Assembly: GCF_023913775.1 (NCBI RefSeq)
Contig: NZ_JAMXAX010000003.1
Span: forward strand, 51,449-115,448
Length of the DNA stretch: 64,000 bases
Direction: 5' to 3'
Source of the DNA: Acidovorax facilis
GTDB taxonomy: Bacteria > Pseudomonadota > Gammaproteobacteria > Burkholderiales > Burkholderiaceae_C
A program made the position numbers and the translations under genes. Position 1 is the first letter of the stretch; each line of letters starts with the position of its first letter. Of this stretch, positions 38,672 to 48,026 are shown in pieces. The notes under the pieces are model-generated. The model was given only the letters and a program-made list of their open reading frames with translations. It had not been told where the DNA came from and ran no database searches.

Positions 38672-41600
38672 TCATGCGGCGGCAAGCGCGGCGTCGGCGT
38701 CGGCGTCAGCCGCGTGGCTGCCGGCCTCGTCCTTCGTGAGGTCGAGTTGCTCGATCAGTTCAGCCTGACGCGCTCGTAGCGTGTTCAGGCGCAGCTCATG
38801 CTCGAACGGCCGGCCCAGCTCGACTTCAAGGTCGGCCAGGCGCTTGCGGCGTGTCTGCAGCAGGGTTCTGGCTTTCTCAGCCAGTTCCTCGACGGAACCG
38901 AGCGTGGCGAGCAAGCCCGCCACGAGCGCCGGCCCCGTCTGGTAGGGTGTCGCGTTGTACACGGCGCTGCCCGCCAGGTAGAGCTCCGGCACGTGTTCAC
39001 CGCTCGCGCACACGATGCCCAAATCGAAGCCACCGAAGCGCCCGATGACGCGATCGACGCGCATGTGCGCACTGGCGGCCTCTTCTTTCGTCGCCAGCAC
39101 CTTCGCCCGCAACGCCTCGCCGACCGAGTCCGGTCCGACGATGCGCCGCTTGCCCAACTCCACCGAGATGGAGCCCATCTCTTGCGGCTCCAGCCGGGAC
39201 AGGTCGGCCTCGTGGGCCGCCAGCTTTTTCTCCAGCGCCGCGATCGACAGCGGCAACTCGGTCACCTCGCGCTCGTTGGCGTAGCGCTGGTTGCGCCACA
39301 CCCACTGCAGCGTCGAGAGCTTGGCCACCTCCGCGTCCACGCCCGCCTTCTCGATGACGAGCGGGTTGCCCGACGCCAGGGCTTTCACCTCGGCGTAGGA
39401 CAGGGCGGCGAGCGCCACGTCTTCGACGGAGCGGATGCCACGATCCCCGCGCATGACCTGCGCGATGAAGCGCGCCTTGGTCTCCAGGGTCTGCCAGGAG
39501 TAGGCGTCGAAGGAACCCTCGGTGACGTAGCGGAAGATCTCGACCTCATCGTTCATGTTGCCTTGCCGCAGGATGCGGCCTTCCCGCTGCTCCACGTCGC
39601 ACGGACGCCACGGCGCATCCAGGTCGTGCTGGGCTGCCAGCCGGTCCTGGACGTTGGTGCCGATCCCCATCTTCTGGGTCGACCCCAACAGCACCCGGAT
39701 GCGGCCTTCCCGGACATTCTTGAAGAGCTTCGCCTTTTGGGCGTCGGTGTCCGCGTCGTGGATAAACGCGATCTCCTGCTCGGGAATGCCGGCGTCGATG
39801 AGCCTTGTACGCAGATCCTCGTAGACGCTGAATGCCTTGCCGCCCTTGGGGGACGACAGGTCGCAGAACACCAGCTGGGCACCGCGGAACGCCGCCGTGC
39901 GCTGCCAGATGGCATGCACCTCGCGTACGCACGCGGCGACCTTGCCCGCGGTGTCGAACTTGGCCGAGGGCACGATCAGCCGGAAGTCCAGCGCGGCCTT
40001 GCGGCCATCGTTGGTGACCGCCAGCATGTTGTCCTCGTCCGGTTTCACGTGACCGCTGCGGATCGCCGACGCACGTTCGACCAAGGTTTGCACGAAAGCC
40101 CTCAACTGCGGGCTCGGCGGGCAGGCCACGATGCGGGCCTTGCCGCCGCGCAGCTTCGGCACCGGCAGCTTCAGCATCTCGGCGGTCTGAATGTCCGCCA
40201 CTTCCCCGAAAATCGACATCAGCTCGGGCACGTTGATGAAGCGCGCAAAACGCGTGTGCATCCGGTAGCCGCTGCCGTCGGGGGCGATCTCCAGCGCCGT
40301 GACCGCTTCCCCGAAGGTGGCGGCCCAGGCGTCGAACTGCTGCAGGCCCAGTTCTGCGAGCCGGTTGGGCTGCAGATAGCGCTGCATGGTGTGGATCTCG
40401 GCCATGGTGTTGGCCACGGGCGTCGCCGTTGCGAACACCACGCCCCGCTGCCGGTTGCCGTGCAACTGCATCGTGTAGCGCGTCTTCAGGTACAGATCGA
40501 AGGCGCGCTCGGAACTGGCCATGGGCAGGCCTGCCACCCGCATCTTGGAGAAGCGGAACAGGTTCTTGTGCAAATGGGCTTCGTCCACGAACAGCCAGTC
40601 GATGCCCAGTTGCTCCCAGGTCAGCAGGTCGTCCTTCTTGCTCTGAGCCGACAGCTTGTCCAGGCGCGCTGCCCAGCTCTTCTTCATCTTTTCCAGTTGC
40701 TTCACGATCCGGTTGGACCGGTCTTCGCTCTTGGCCGCACGCACGGCCAGTTCTATGTCATGGATGACCTCCTTGATGAACCCCTCGGTGAACTCGGGGG
40801 ATGTCTTGATGCGCTCGAAGCTCGCGTGGGTGATGACTACCGCGTCCCAATCGCCGGTGGCGATGCGCGAGATGAGCTCCCTGCGGCGGTCGCCTTCCAG
40901 GTCTTCCTTCGTGGCCATCAGTACCGAGGCCTGGGGATAGAGCCGGACGAACTCCGCCGTGTAGCTTTGCAGCATGTGATTCGGAACTACATGGCAAGGC
41001 TTGGCTGCAAAGCCCAGCCTGCGCAGCTCCATGCTGGTGATGACGCACACTGCCGTCTTGCCGGCCCCCACCGTGTGGAACAGCCCGGTGTTGCCGGACT
41101 GCACGATGCGCCACACCGCGTTCGGCTGCTGCGGGTGCAGCTTGAAGCACTGCGAGAACCCCGGCAGCACCAGGTGCGAACCGTCGAAAGTCCGCGGCCG
41201 GGTGGCGTTGAACAGCCGGTTGTAGAGCGCGCACAGCCGCTCGCGCCGGGCCATGTCTTCGAAAGCCCAGGTGGCGAAGCGATCCTTCAGCAGCCCGAGC
41301 TTCTCCCGGGCGGCCAGGGTCTCGTCCGAATTGACGACGTAGGTGTCCTTGTCGGGCACCGGATCCTTGACCGTCGGGGTCTGCACGTTGAGGGCGCACA
41401 GCACCAGGGCGACCGCATGCATGCGCGATGTGCCGAATTCCTGGGTGGCCTTGACGCTTTGCCGCACCGACCACTCGGAGTACTCGACCGACCACGCGCC
41501 CGCCTCGCCGGAATACCGGACCTTGCAGTCCTTGATCTCCAACGCTTCCTGCATAAAGGCCTCGACGTCGGCGGCCGGGATCCAGACGGCACCCAAGCGG

Positions 41601-43684
41601 ACTTCGATGGATGCCGGCGGCAGATCTTCCGGCTGCACCTTCGTCAGGGCCTCGGCGTTGCGCCGGTAGGCTGGCCCACCCATCCTCGCCTGGTCGAGCT
41701 TGACCTTGACGTTGCCGGACAGGTACTCATCGGCCGTCTTCCAGGTCTCGTCGAGCGGGTCCTGGAAGATATGTCCGGCTTCCGCCAGCGCCGCCGTGAC
41801 CGCCTCTTCCGGAGCGGACAGCAACTGCGCCATGTAGCCCGGATCGACCCGGCCACGCCATTGCATCGACGCCGCCAGCGCCGCCGTCGGCTCGTCGGCC
41901 GAGTTCGGCGCCGTCACGCGGCGCAGCGTCCGTTGGGTGAACAGGGCCGCCTTGCGGGCGGTCTCGGTCTCCTCGTCGTAGTGCTCCAGGGACAGGAGCA
42001 GGGGATAGTCCGGGTCGCGCCGGAAGGCGAGCGCATTGGCCCGCGTCGACAGGTAGCCGTACTTCGCCACGTAGCGGTCGTAGGTGCCGTTCAGCATGGC
42101 CCGCAAGGGGCGTAGCTTCTCGTCACCGTCCTCGGCCAGCTGGGCATCCAGCAGTGCGCGGGCATGGTCCCGGATCGCGCACATGCCTGTGATCCTTGCC
42201 CGCTGGGTGGCGTTGAACAGCTCGTGCACATCGACGAGCGATCCGCCATCCACCCGATGGAGCCGGCTGTTGCGGATACGGAAGCTTCCTGGCCTTGCAC
42301 CAGGTTCGGCGGGGACCGGGGGATGCACGACCAGGGCGGCGGTCTTGGCGGGGCGATAGATGCCCTCGGGCAGCATCGCGATCCGCTCGGCCAACGCGGC
42401 GGGGAGGTCGCCCTCGTAGACCGCTGTTGGTGCTTCCTCGTAGCCGTTGCTCTCCATGCGCAGGCGGCCGATCACCCATTCGGGATGACGGGCGTACCAC
42501 GCATTGACCGGCATGTAGGGCCGGCGGTGACTCGGGTCGATCAGGCCGTCAGGGGCCTGGAAACGCTCGACCCAGTCACCCTCGACCGGTTCCGATCCTT
42601 CCCGCTTGCGCAGGATCAGGACGTCGGTCTGGACCTCCGTCCCTGCCAGTTCGGCGAATGCGCCCTTGGGCAAGCGGATCGCCCCCAGCAGGTGAGCATG
42701 TGAGGCGAGATGCCGGCGCACGGCCGTGCTGTGCGATTCCAGCGTGTGGCTGCTGGTGATGAGGACCACCAGGCCACCCGGTCGAACCAAGTCCAGCGAA
42801 CGGGCGATGAAGTAGTTGTGGATGCTGAAGCCGGCATAGGGCCGGTTGCTCGTGTCCGGCACCTTGTAGTTGCCGAACGGGACGTTGCCGATCACCAGAT
42901 CGAACCAGCCGTCCGGGAAGGACGACTTCTCGAAGGGCGCGACGTGCACGGTGACGCCGGCCGGTGTGTACAGAGCCTGGAGCAGCCGCCCCGACAGACG
43001 GTCGATTTCCACCGCAGTCGGTTGGGACGCTGCCATCAGGTCTTCCGGCATGGCGCCGATGAAGTGGCCGATGCCGGCCGCCGGTTCGAGGACTCGCCCA
43101 CCGGTGAAGCCCAGCCGCCGGACGGCGGCCCACAGGCCATCGATCACGTCGAGCGACGTGTAGTGGCTGTTGTTGACGGAAGCCCGGGCCGACTCGTAGT
43201 CGGCCTCGCTCAACAGGGACTGCAACTGCCGGGCCCGGGTGCTCCAGGCCGGTTCCTTCCCTTCGAGGTTGAACGCCGCCGGGAGGCTGCCCCAGCCGGT
43301 GTAGCGCACCATGGCCAGGCGCTCGTCCTTGTCCGGCGAGCGGTTCTCGGTCTCGATGCGGGCCAGGACCTCGATCGCGCGCACGTTGGCGTCGAACTTG
43401 GCCACGGCGCTCCCCAGGCCTTCCAGATCGGCAGGATGCAATCGCGGGAAGGTCTCCCGGACAGCGCCGTTCGATTCGACGAAGGAGAGCCGCCAACTCT
43501 GTACCCGGGGCGCTGCGACTTCGATGGCTTCATCGCTGGGGATCGCCGCGATGTGCGCCAGAACTTGCGGCGTCTGGTGGCCAGGTTGATGTCCTGGACT
43601 GGCCGGCGTACTCGCTGGGTCAGCTTCGGGCTCGAAGCCGGGGAGCCAATACGAAATGGAAACAAATGTGGCTTTCTTCGCCAT
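38672..43684 (-). CDS. Giant N6-adenine methylase-helicase protein (SNF2-type)
   Basis: This 1670-residue DNA-processing protein is typical of plasmids and conjugative islands. An N-terminal methyltransferase has the SAM-binding LEPAAGIGHFIGAM (199 to 212) and the catalytic IGNVPFGNY (265 to 273). The middle carries a superfamily 2 helicase with HTVGAGKTAVCVI (about 872), DEAH in WLFVDEAHLHKN (about 1033) and the C-terminal motif EQREGRILRQGN (about 1375). Coiled-coil regions form the last 250 residues. Relatives are discussed as anti-restriction or stabilisation proteins, but the role is not settled. ATG 43684 is chosen because GGAG lies 8 bases upstream, inside a hairpin; the longer frame has no support. 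Confidence 0.88.
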   Translation of the reverse strand: MAKKATFVSISYWLPGFEPEADPASTPASPGHQPGHQTPQVLAHIAAIPSDEAIEVAAPRVQSWRLSFVESNGAVRETFPRLHPADLEGLGSAVAKFDANVRAIEVLARIETENRSPDKDERLAMVRYTGWGSLPAAFNLEGKEPAWSTRARQLQSLLSEADYESARASVNNSHYTSLDVIDGLWAAVRRLGFTGGRVLEPAAGIGHFIGAMPEDLMAASQPTAVEIDRLSGRLLQALYTPAGVTVHVAPFEKSSFPDGWFDLVIGNVPFGNYKVPDTSNRPYAGFSIHNYFIARSLDLVRPGGLVVLITSSHTLESHSTAVRRHLASHAHLLGAIRLPKGAFAELAGTEVQTDVLILRKREGSEPVEGDWVERFQAPDGLIDPSHRRPYMPVNAWYARHPEWVIGRLRMESNGYEEAPTAVYEGDLPAALAERIAMLPEGIYRPAKTAALVVHPPVPAEPGARPGSFRIRNSRLHRVDGGSLVDVHELFNATQRARITGMCAIRDHARALLDAQLAEDGDEKLRPLRAMLNGTYDRYVAKYGYLSTRANALAFRRDPDYPLLLSLEHYDEETETARKAALFTQRTLRRVTAPNSADEPTAALAASMQWRGRVDPGYMAQLLSAPEEAVTAALAEAGHIFQDPLDETWKTADEYLSGNVKVKLDQARMGGPAYRRNAEALTKVQPEDLPPASIEVRLGAVWIPAADVEAFMQEALEIKDCKVRYSGEAGAWSVEYSEWSVRQSVKATQEFGTSRMHAVALVLCALNVQTPTVKDPVPDKDTYVVNSDETLAAREKLGLLKDRFATWAFEDMARRERLCALYNRLFNATRPRTFDGSHLVLPGFSQCFKLHPQQPNAVWRIVQSGNTGLFHTVGAGKTAVCVITSMELRRLGFAAKPCHVVPNHMLQSYTAEFVRLYPQASVLMATKEDLEGDRRRELISRIATGDWDAVVITHASFERIKTSPEFTEGFIKEVIHDIELAVRAAKSEDRSNRIVKQLEKMKKSWAARLDKLSAQSKKDDLLTWEQLGIDWLFVDEAHLHKNLFRFSKMRVAGLPMASSERAFDLYLKTRYTMQLHGNRQRGVVFATATPVANTMAEIHTMQRYLQPNRLAELGLQQFDAWAATFGEAVTALEIAPDGSGYRMHTRFARFINVPELMSIFGEVADIQTAEMLKLPVPKLRGGKARIVACPPSPQLRAFVQTLVERASAIRSGHVKPDEDNMLAVTNDGRKAALDFRLIVPSAKFDTAGKVAACVREVHAIWQRTAAFRGAQLVFCDLSSPKGGKAFSVYEDLRTRLIDAGIPEQEIAFIHDADTDAQKAKLFKNVREGRIRVLLGSTQKMGIGTNVQDRLAAQHDLDAPWRPCDVEQREGRILRQGNMNDEVEIFRYVTEGSFDAYSWQTLETKARFIAQVMRGDRGIRSVEDVALAALSYAEVKALASGNPLVIEKAGVDAEVAKLSTLQWVWRNQRYANEREVTELPLSIAALEKKLAAHEADLSRLEPQEMGSISVELGKRRIVGPDSVGEALRAKVLATKEEAASAHMRVDRVIGRFGGFDLGIVCASGEHVPELYLAGSAVYNATPYQTGPALVAGLLATLGSVEELAEKARTLLQTRRKRLADLEVELGRPFEHELRLNTLRARQAELIEQLDLTKDEAGSHAADADADAALAAA

Positions 43685-43689
43685 GTTGA

Positions 43690-43758
43690 GGACTCCGGAT
43701 AAACAAGGAGTCCCCACGCCCGTCATGAGGAGTGGAACTCCTCGATGGGGTTTGAAGG
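43690..43758 (-). promoter_or_regulatory. Leader with hairpins, one hiding the ribosome site
   Basis: On the minus strand, CTTCAAACCCCATC is followed by GAGGAGT-TCC-ACTCCTC. A second hairpin follows: GGACTCC, a 10-base loop, GGAGTCC, then TCAAC and the ATG at 43684. The Shine-Dalgarno GGAG lies in the right arm of the second hairpin and would be masked when folded. Translational control is inferred. Confidence 0.55.
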
Positions 43759-43868
43759 TGCGGGCCGAAGCAGTGCAGACCCGGACAACGACGTTCGGTC
43801 GTCTCACGACCGGGCCGCTTGCGATGCATGTGCGGCGTCTCGACGGCGCGTAACGCTCGTCGTGCGGC

Positions 43869-43906
43869 AGTGCCACGTTCTCCGCAGCAAGGGCGGAGGT
43901 GGCACT
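43869..43906 (-). promoter_or_regulatory. Long two-part hairpin in the upstream region
   Basis: AGTGCCAC and GTGGCACT form the outer stem and CTCCGC and GCGGAG the inner stem, with a three-base bulge and a seven-base loop. It lies about 185 bases before the methylase-helicase ATG and probably belongs to the same leader. Confidence 0.5.
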
Positions 43907-44430
43907 TCTTGGCGAGGGGCGGGTAACGACCGCGACGCCGATGAGGATCGGATCGTCCGTCAGGACGTGCGCCGGGTCGCGATGACCCGCAAGCCCGTTC
44001 AGTGTCTCGCGTGCAGTGGGCGCCGTGCGATGGCCCGCGAGCGCGCCACGTCCAAATCTCTGGCGTGCCCGGGTCTTGGGGATGCCAATGTCACCGGCCG
44101 TCCTGGCCGACAAGGAGATGCCGTGTCACCTGGGAAGCTTGGTTTCTCGTCCGGTAGGCGGTGTGGGGCGGTTGTTTGTGGCGGGCTGGGCATCGAGCCC
44201 GTCCATTCACACGGGGATCGACCTCAGGAGCGGAACCGCTTGAGGTGGGGTGTGCATGAGCAGTGCGTGTTGTGCGCGGACGGGCGAGCGTGGGCTGGGC
44301 ACATCCGACCCGCTTCCCGGGCGGAAGCTGATGCCGAGTTCGGCCTTCTTTGGGCCGAACTTCTCCTGTCCCGCATGGGGCTGGATCGAGAGCATCGGAG
44401 GCAGGCCATTCCGCATGCACCGCGCTTGAA
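43907..44430. other. Divergent region between methylase-helicase and integrase-like genes
   Basis: Over 500 bases show only poor-quality open frames on both strands with arginine- and proline-rich readings typical of shadows. No att-like repeat, tRNA end or recognised operator was found. The promoters of both flanking genes should lie here. Confidence 0.45.
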
Positions 44431-45411
44431 ATGCACAGTGAGTCAACCCGCCTGTCCATTGCGATACTGAGGGCAGTCCTTGCCGGGGAGACCTATGACG
44501 CCGTTGCTGCCGCCCATGGTTTGACCCGGACGGCCATCGAACATCGTGTCAAGCGCTTGGCCAAGCTGCTGCAACGCAAGGTCGGTATCGACGGGCTCAA
44601 CCCCGAGGCGACGGGCTATGTGCACAAGCTGCGCGCAGCAAGGGCAGGTGTTGACGCGGCGCTCAATCAGTTCGAAGCCGGTGAGGTTCTGCCCGATGCT
44701 CCGCCCCAAGTCCTCTCCGACAAGGATGTGAGAACGATGATCCATCGGGCGGGTCTGCGCAGTCCGACGCCGTTGCGCGACATGGCGCTGATTCACGTCG
44801 TGCTGGCCACGGGTGCGCGACCTCTCGAGGTGGCAAGGCTGGAGATTGCTGACTACCTTGAACCGGGTGGGGCCGTGCGCGCCTGCTCGGTCATGCGCGC
44901 GGCGGTGTCGGTGAACCGCAAGGAGCGGCCGCTGTTCTTTCGGAGCGCGGCGGCGGTCAAGGCCATCGATAGCTACTTGGCCTTTCGCCTCGTGCAACAC
45001 GGGATGGTGCCTGAAGCCGAGGCGCCCTATCGGGGCTTTACGCCGACCGACCGGCTCTTCCTCAACGACGCAGGACAGCCCTACGTGGTGAAGTGCCAGG
45101 ATCTGGACGGGCGAACTCGCTTCCTGTGCCGCCAGATGCTCGACACCTACCGCCGCATCTTCAAGCGCATCAACATGCATGGCCTCTCGGCGATGACACT
45201 CAGACGGACGGTCGCGTTCCGGCTGGATGCGCGCGGTGCTGACGAGGAGCAGATTGGACTGATTCTCGGGATCACGGAGAAGCAGGCCGTGCGGGAACTG
45301 CTCCCCAGAAGGCCGGAGATTTTCGAGCTGATGACCGATCTCTACACCGACGTCGAGCTACCGATGACGGTTCCCGCCGGCGCGATGCTGGACGACCGCT
45401 TGCCTGGATGA
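44431..45411 (+). CDS. HTH protein with degenerate tyrosine-recombinase fold
   Basis: The 326-residue protein starts MHSESTRLSIAILRAVLAGE. Residues 18 to 50 (AVAAAHGLTRTAIEHRVKRL) form a helix-turn-helix like sigma region 4. A tyrosine-recombinase catalytic-like domain follows: VVLATGARPLEVARLEIADY supplies Arg130, and GLSAMTLRRTVAFRLDARG matches the H-x-L-R-H-T box. The first His is Met255 and the second is Arg259. In the next box (LGITEKQAVREL) the His is Ile281 and the nucleophilic Tyr is absent. It is probably a DNA-binding regulator rather than an active integrase. The ATG at 44431 lacks a clear ribosome site. Confidence 0.7.
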   Translation: MHSESTRLSIAILRAVLAGETYDAVAAAHGLTRTAIEHRVKRLAKLLQRKVGIDGLNPEATGYVHKLRAARAGVDAALNQFEAGEVLPDAPPQVLSDKDVRTMIHRAGLRSPTPLRDMALIHVVLATGARPLEVARLEIADYLEPGGAVRACSVMRAAVSVNRKERPLFFRSAAAVKAIDSYLAFRLVQHGMVPEAEAPYRGFTPTDRLFLNDAGQPYVVKCQDLDGRTRFLCRQMLDTYRRIFKRINMHGLSAMTLRRTVAFRLDARGADEEQIGLILGITEKQAVRELLPRRPEIFELMTDLYTDVELPMTVPAGAMLDDRLPG

Positions 45412-45671
45412 GGTGCCGGTACATGGGCGCCCGCGTCATTTCCTTGTTATGCGATGCTGCTAAACCGTGCGGCTTGTCTACGATGGCGTGCTACTCTGAA
45501 AAACCAAGCCGGAATTCTGTCCACCCAGGGGGCCTGATTGGTCAAGGCAGACGGAGCCGAGCAGCGCTTGTCGCAAGACAGCGGTTCCCATTCTTGTGGA
45601 GCCGCTCGGTTCGAACCCTGGGCAGCCAACGGGGCGCGACCGAGCGGGTCCCCGCTTGTTCGGAGGTGTTG

Positions 45672-46370
45672 ATGACTTGGGCGGATGACCTGCTCCACGA
45701 GATCGATCGGGCTGACAGCGAGCACGCCTTGTTTGACAAGGTGCAGCACGCTGCCGAGCAATTGGGCTTCGAGTATTGCGCGTACGGCATGCGGCTTCCG
45801 GTGCCGGTCACCAGTCCGAGGACCATCATGCTCAACAGCTACCCGACGCTCTGGCAGCAACGCTATGCAGAGCGCAATTATCTCGACGTCGATCCGACGG
45901 TGCAGCTGGGGGCGGTGTCGCAGCAACCTATCATCTGGGGCGACGAGGTATTCGCGACGACGCCCGAACTCTGGGACGACGCGCGTGACGCCGGCTTGCG
46001 TGTCGGCTGGGCGAAGTCAACGCTGGAGGGGCTGAGCGTCGGCGGCATGCTGACGCTATCGAGAACTTGCGAGCCACTCACGGACAAGGAACTGGCTGCG
46101 AAGGAGCACCGCATGCGCTGGCTTGCCCAAACCGCACATCAGGGGTTCCGAAGGGTGCTGGCGGCGAAGTGGAACATCCCCTTGTCCATCCGGGAAAAGG
46201 AGGTGCTGCGCTGGGCGGCCGATGGCAAGACCGTCACCGAGATCTCCGCAATCCTGGACATCTCTGTGGCCACGGTCAAGTTCCATACCCGCAATGCCGC
46301 GGAGAAACTCGGCACAGTCAATCGCACCGCAGCGGTTGCCCGTGCGGTCGCCATGGGCTTGTTGTTTTGA
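45672..46370 (+). CDS. luxR: LuxR-type quorum-sensing regulator
   Basis: The 232-residue protein has an autoinducer-binding domain (about 1 to 160) with the conserved WQQRYAERNYLDVDPTV block (Trp, Tyr, Asp, Pro) and PIIWGDEVF. A GerE-type helix-turn-helix follows (SIREKEVLRWAADGKTVTEI, VKFHTRNAAEKLG). It binds acyl-homoserine lactone and controls target promoters. GGAGG lies 6 bases before the ATG at 45672; a longer frame from 45408 is not supported. The rsaM-like and luxI genes follow in the same direction, forming a luxR-rsaM-luxI set. Confidence 0.9.
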   Translation: MTWADDLLHEIDRADSEHALFDKVQHAAEQLGFEYCAYGMRLPVPVTSPRTIMLNSYPTLWQQRYAERNYLDVDPTVQLGAVSQQPIIWGDEVFATTPELWDDARDAGLRVGWAKSTLEGLSVGGMLTLSRTCEPLTDKELAAKEHRMRWLAQTAHQGFRRVLAAKWNIPLSIREKEVLRWAADGKTVTEISAILDISVATVKFHTRNAAEKLGTVNRTAAVARAVAMGLLF

Positions 46371-46432
46371 GCGCAAGGACTGCCGACACTCCTGGTGTCA
46401 GGAGACCAGGATGGGCGTCCGAAGTTCAAGAG

Positions 46433-46858
46433 GTGAATCGATTGGTGGAAACCGAAGCCAAACCCGCAGCGCCTCGTGACGGCTTCCTGCGGATCGCACT
46501 CGAGGATCTGCTGGCTGTTCGCTTGGTGCATCTGGTGTCTGGCCTGGACGAGGATGACCCGAGTCAGGTGCGTCGCTGCGGAACCATGACCACCATCATG
46601 GGGTACACCGAATGGGTGAGTGAGGGGATGGCCGAGCCTGTCTCGTTGGGATGGGACTGGCGCCTTGATCGGTTGCAGACCGGTGAGGCGAACTGCATGC
46701 GGGTTGGCTTGCCGCGCTCGAATGTGATGCTCATCGACAGCGCCAAGCGTGATTACGGCTGGGAGCGCAACTTGCAGGTGCTCGCCAGCATTGTCGACGC
46801 CATCCCATGGGCAGATGAAACGCGTTCTGCCATTGCGCTGTGCCCCGTCACCACCTGA
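46433..46858 (+). CDS. RsaM-like quorum-sensing repressor (DUF4902)
   Basis: The 141-residue protein reads FLRIALEDLLAVRLVHLVSG, MGYTEWVSEGMAEPVSLGWD and PRSNVMLIDSAKRDYGWE. These blocks fit DUF4902/RsaM proteins, which lie between luxR and luxI genes in Burkholderiales and Pseudomonas fuscovaginae and lower autoinducer output. The mechanism is not settled. The start is GTG at 46433, with AAGAG just upstream, which is weak. Its place is the main support for the name. Confidence 0.75.
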   Translation: MNRLVETEAKPAAPRDGFLRIALEDLLAVRLVHLVSGLDEDDPSQVRRCGTMTTIMGYTEWVSEGMAEPVSLGWDWRLDRLQTGEANCMRVGLPRSNVMLIDSAKRDYGWERNLQVLASIVDAIPWADETRSAIALCPVTT

Positions 46859-47182
46859 TCGGTTCGCGTCAAGCGGCCCCCGGCCGCGCGGTCGTGCGCT
46901 TTCGCGCTGACTGGCTACACTTGCTTCGACGCAAATGACCTGAAATCGGTAAGGGTCTTGTCGTCCTGGGCAGGCAGAATTTCCCGCCTCTTGCCCTGAG
47001 AACTGATCGTCGCCCGCCGTCTAGTGGGCCCGGCGGGCACGCCTGCTCATGTCATGGCGAGCGGTGCTGCGCTGCAGCGGGCCATCGACCTGGACTATCC
47101 ATGCGCAAAGACCGGACGCACAAGGTGTCCGTTTGTGCACCTGAACAATAGTGGAGTTTCCTCGTGTCCGCAGATTGATGTG

Positions 47183-47203
47183 AAATGCGAAGCATTCGCA
47201 TTT
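47183..47203 (+). promoter_or_regulatory. Perfect palindrome before luxI, within a 361-base gap
   Basis: AAATGCGAA, spacer GCA, TTCGCATTT is a perfect 9-bp inverted repeat, 16 bases before the luxI ATG. It lacks the CTG and CAG ends of a classical lux box. It could be an operator for another regulator or a hairpin near the ribosome site. The rest of the gap (46859 to 47182) shows no gene and no canonical lux box that I could find. Confidence 0.5.
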
Positions 47204-47219
47204 ATCGACGGGGCATCCG

Positions 47220-47789
47220 ATGGAAATCCTTGCAGGTACGCAGCGCACCCTGGCCAACGACATGATGGGTCGGGTGGCCCGGTTCCGGTACCGGGTCTTC
47301 GTCGAAATGCTGGGCTGGGACCTGCCCTGCCGCGATGGGCTCGAACTGGATCAGTTCGACCGGGAGGATACGGTGTACCTGGTCGCCCGCAAAGGGGAGG
47401 AGGTGGTCGGCATGGCGCGCCTGCTGCCGACCCACAGACCCTACCTGCTGGGCGAAGTGTTTCCGCAACTGATGGGCTCGCTGCCCGTGCCCAGGGATCC
47501 CGAGGTGTGGGAGATCTCTCGCTTCACGGCGGTCGATCTCGAGGCGGGGCCCGTTGGCGGCGCGGCCAGGCAGTTCTCCTCGCCGGTTGCGGTCGATCTG
47601 CTGCGCTCGGTGCTCAAGGTGGCTGCCGAGCATGGTGTTCAACGTCTCATCACCGTGTCGCCGCTCGGGATTGAGCGGCTGCTGCGCCGTGCGGGCTTTC
47701 TGGCCCACCGCGCCGCATCTCCCATGGTGATCGATGGCCATCCCATCTTCGCCTGCTGGATCGAAGTGCCTCAATTGCAGAGCCATTGA
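47220..47789 (+). CDS. luxI: LuxI-type acyl-homoserine-lactone synthase
   Basis: This 189-residue autoinducer synthase joins S-adenosylmethionine to an acyl chain from acyl-ACP. The invariant residues are visible: RFRYRVFVEMLGWDL (Arg, Phe, Trp), LDQFDREDTVYLV (two Asp), GMARLLPT (Arg) and VWEISRFTAV (Glu, Arg). The C-terminal half (SPVAVDLLRSVLKVAAEHGV, RLITVSPLGIERLLRRAGF) sets acyl length, which cannot be read here. GGGG lies 6 bases before the ATG. It is the last gene before the siderophore sigma factor. Confidence 0.93.
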   Translation: MEILAGTQRTLANDMMGRVARFRYRVFVEMLGWDLPCRDGLELDQFDREDTVYLVARKGEEVVGMARLLPTHRPYLLGEVFPQLMGSLPVPRDPEVWEISRFTAVDLEAGPVGGAARQFSSPVAVDLLRSVLKVAAEHGVQRLITVSPLGIERLLRRAGFLAHRAASPMVIDGHPIFACWIEVPQLQSH

Positions 47790-48026
47790 TGGACCGCGCA
47801 GAGGGCCGTTGCTGGCCGGGCCGAGGCCAAGTGGCATCGCCGGCCCTTGCAGGGCCATGGAGCGCATCGTTCCCTTCTTCCGGCGGTCATGTCCAGTGCA
47901 ATTCCAGCACCTCGGGCCGCCGCGCACCGCGGGATCACCAGCAAGACGCCGCCGAGCGTCGGTGTTTCTCGCTGAAAGAGCATCTTGTGCCGCCCCTGGG
48001 TGGCCGACCTGAGCAGGGAGGTCTTC

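Noticed and set aside
38798..42115. 1105-residue plus-strand open frame
   Set aside because: It lies antisense to the methylase-helicase, whose motifs are unmistakable. Its reading is rich in Arg, His and Gln with no domain pattern.
43685..44113. 143-residue N-terminal extension of the methylase-helicase
   Set aside because: It translates the hairpin leaders and has no domain; ATG 43684 has a proper site.
46859..47182. Canonical lux box before luxI
   Set aside because: No 20-bp palindrome with CTG and CAG ends was found by eye.
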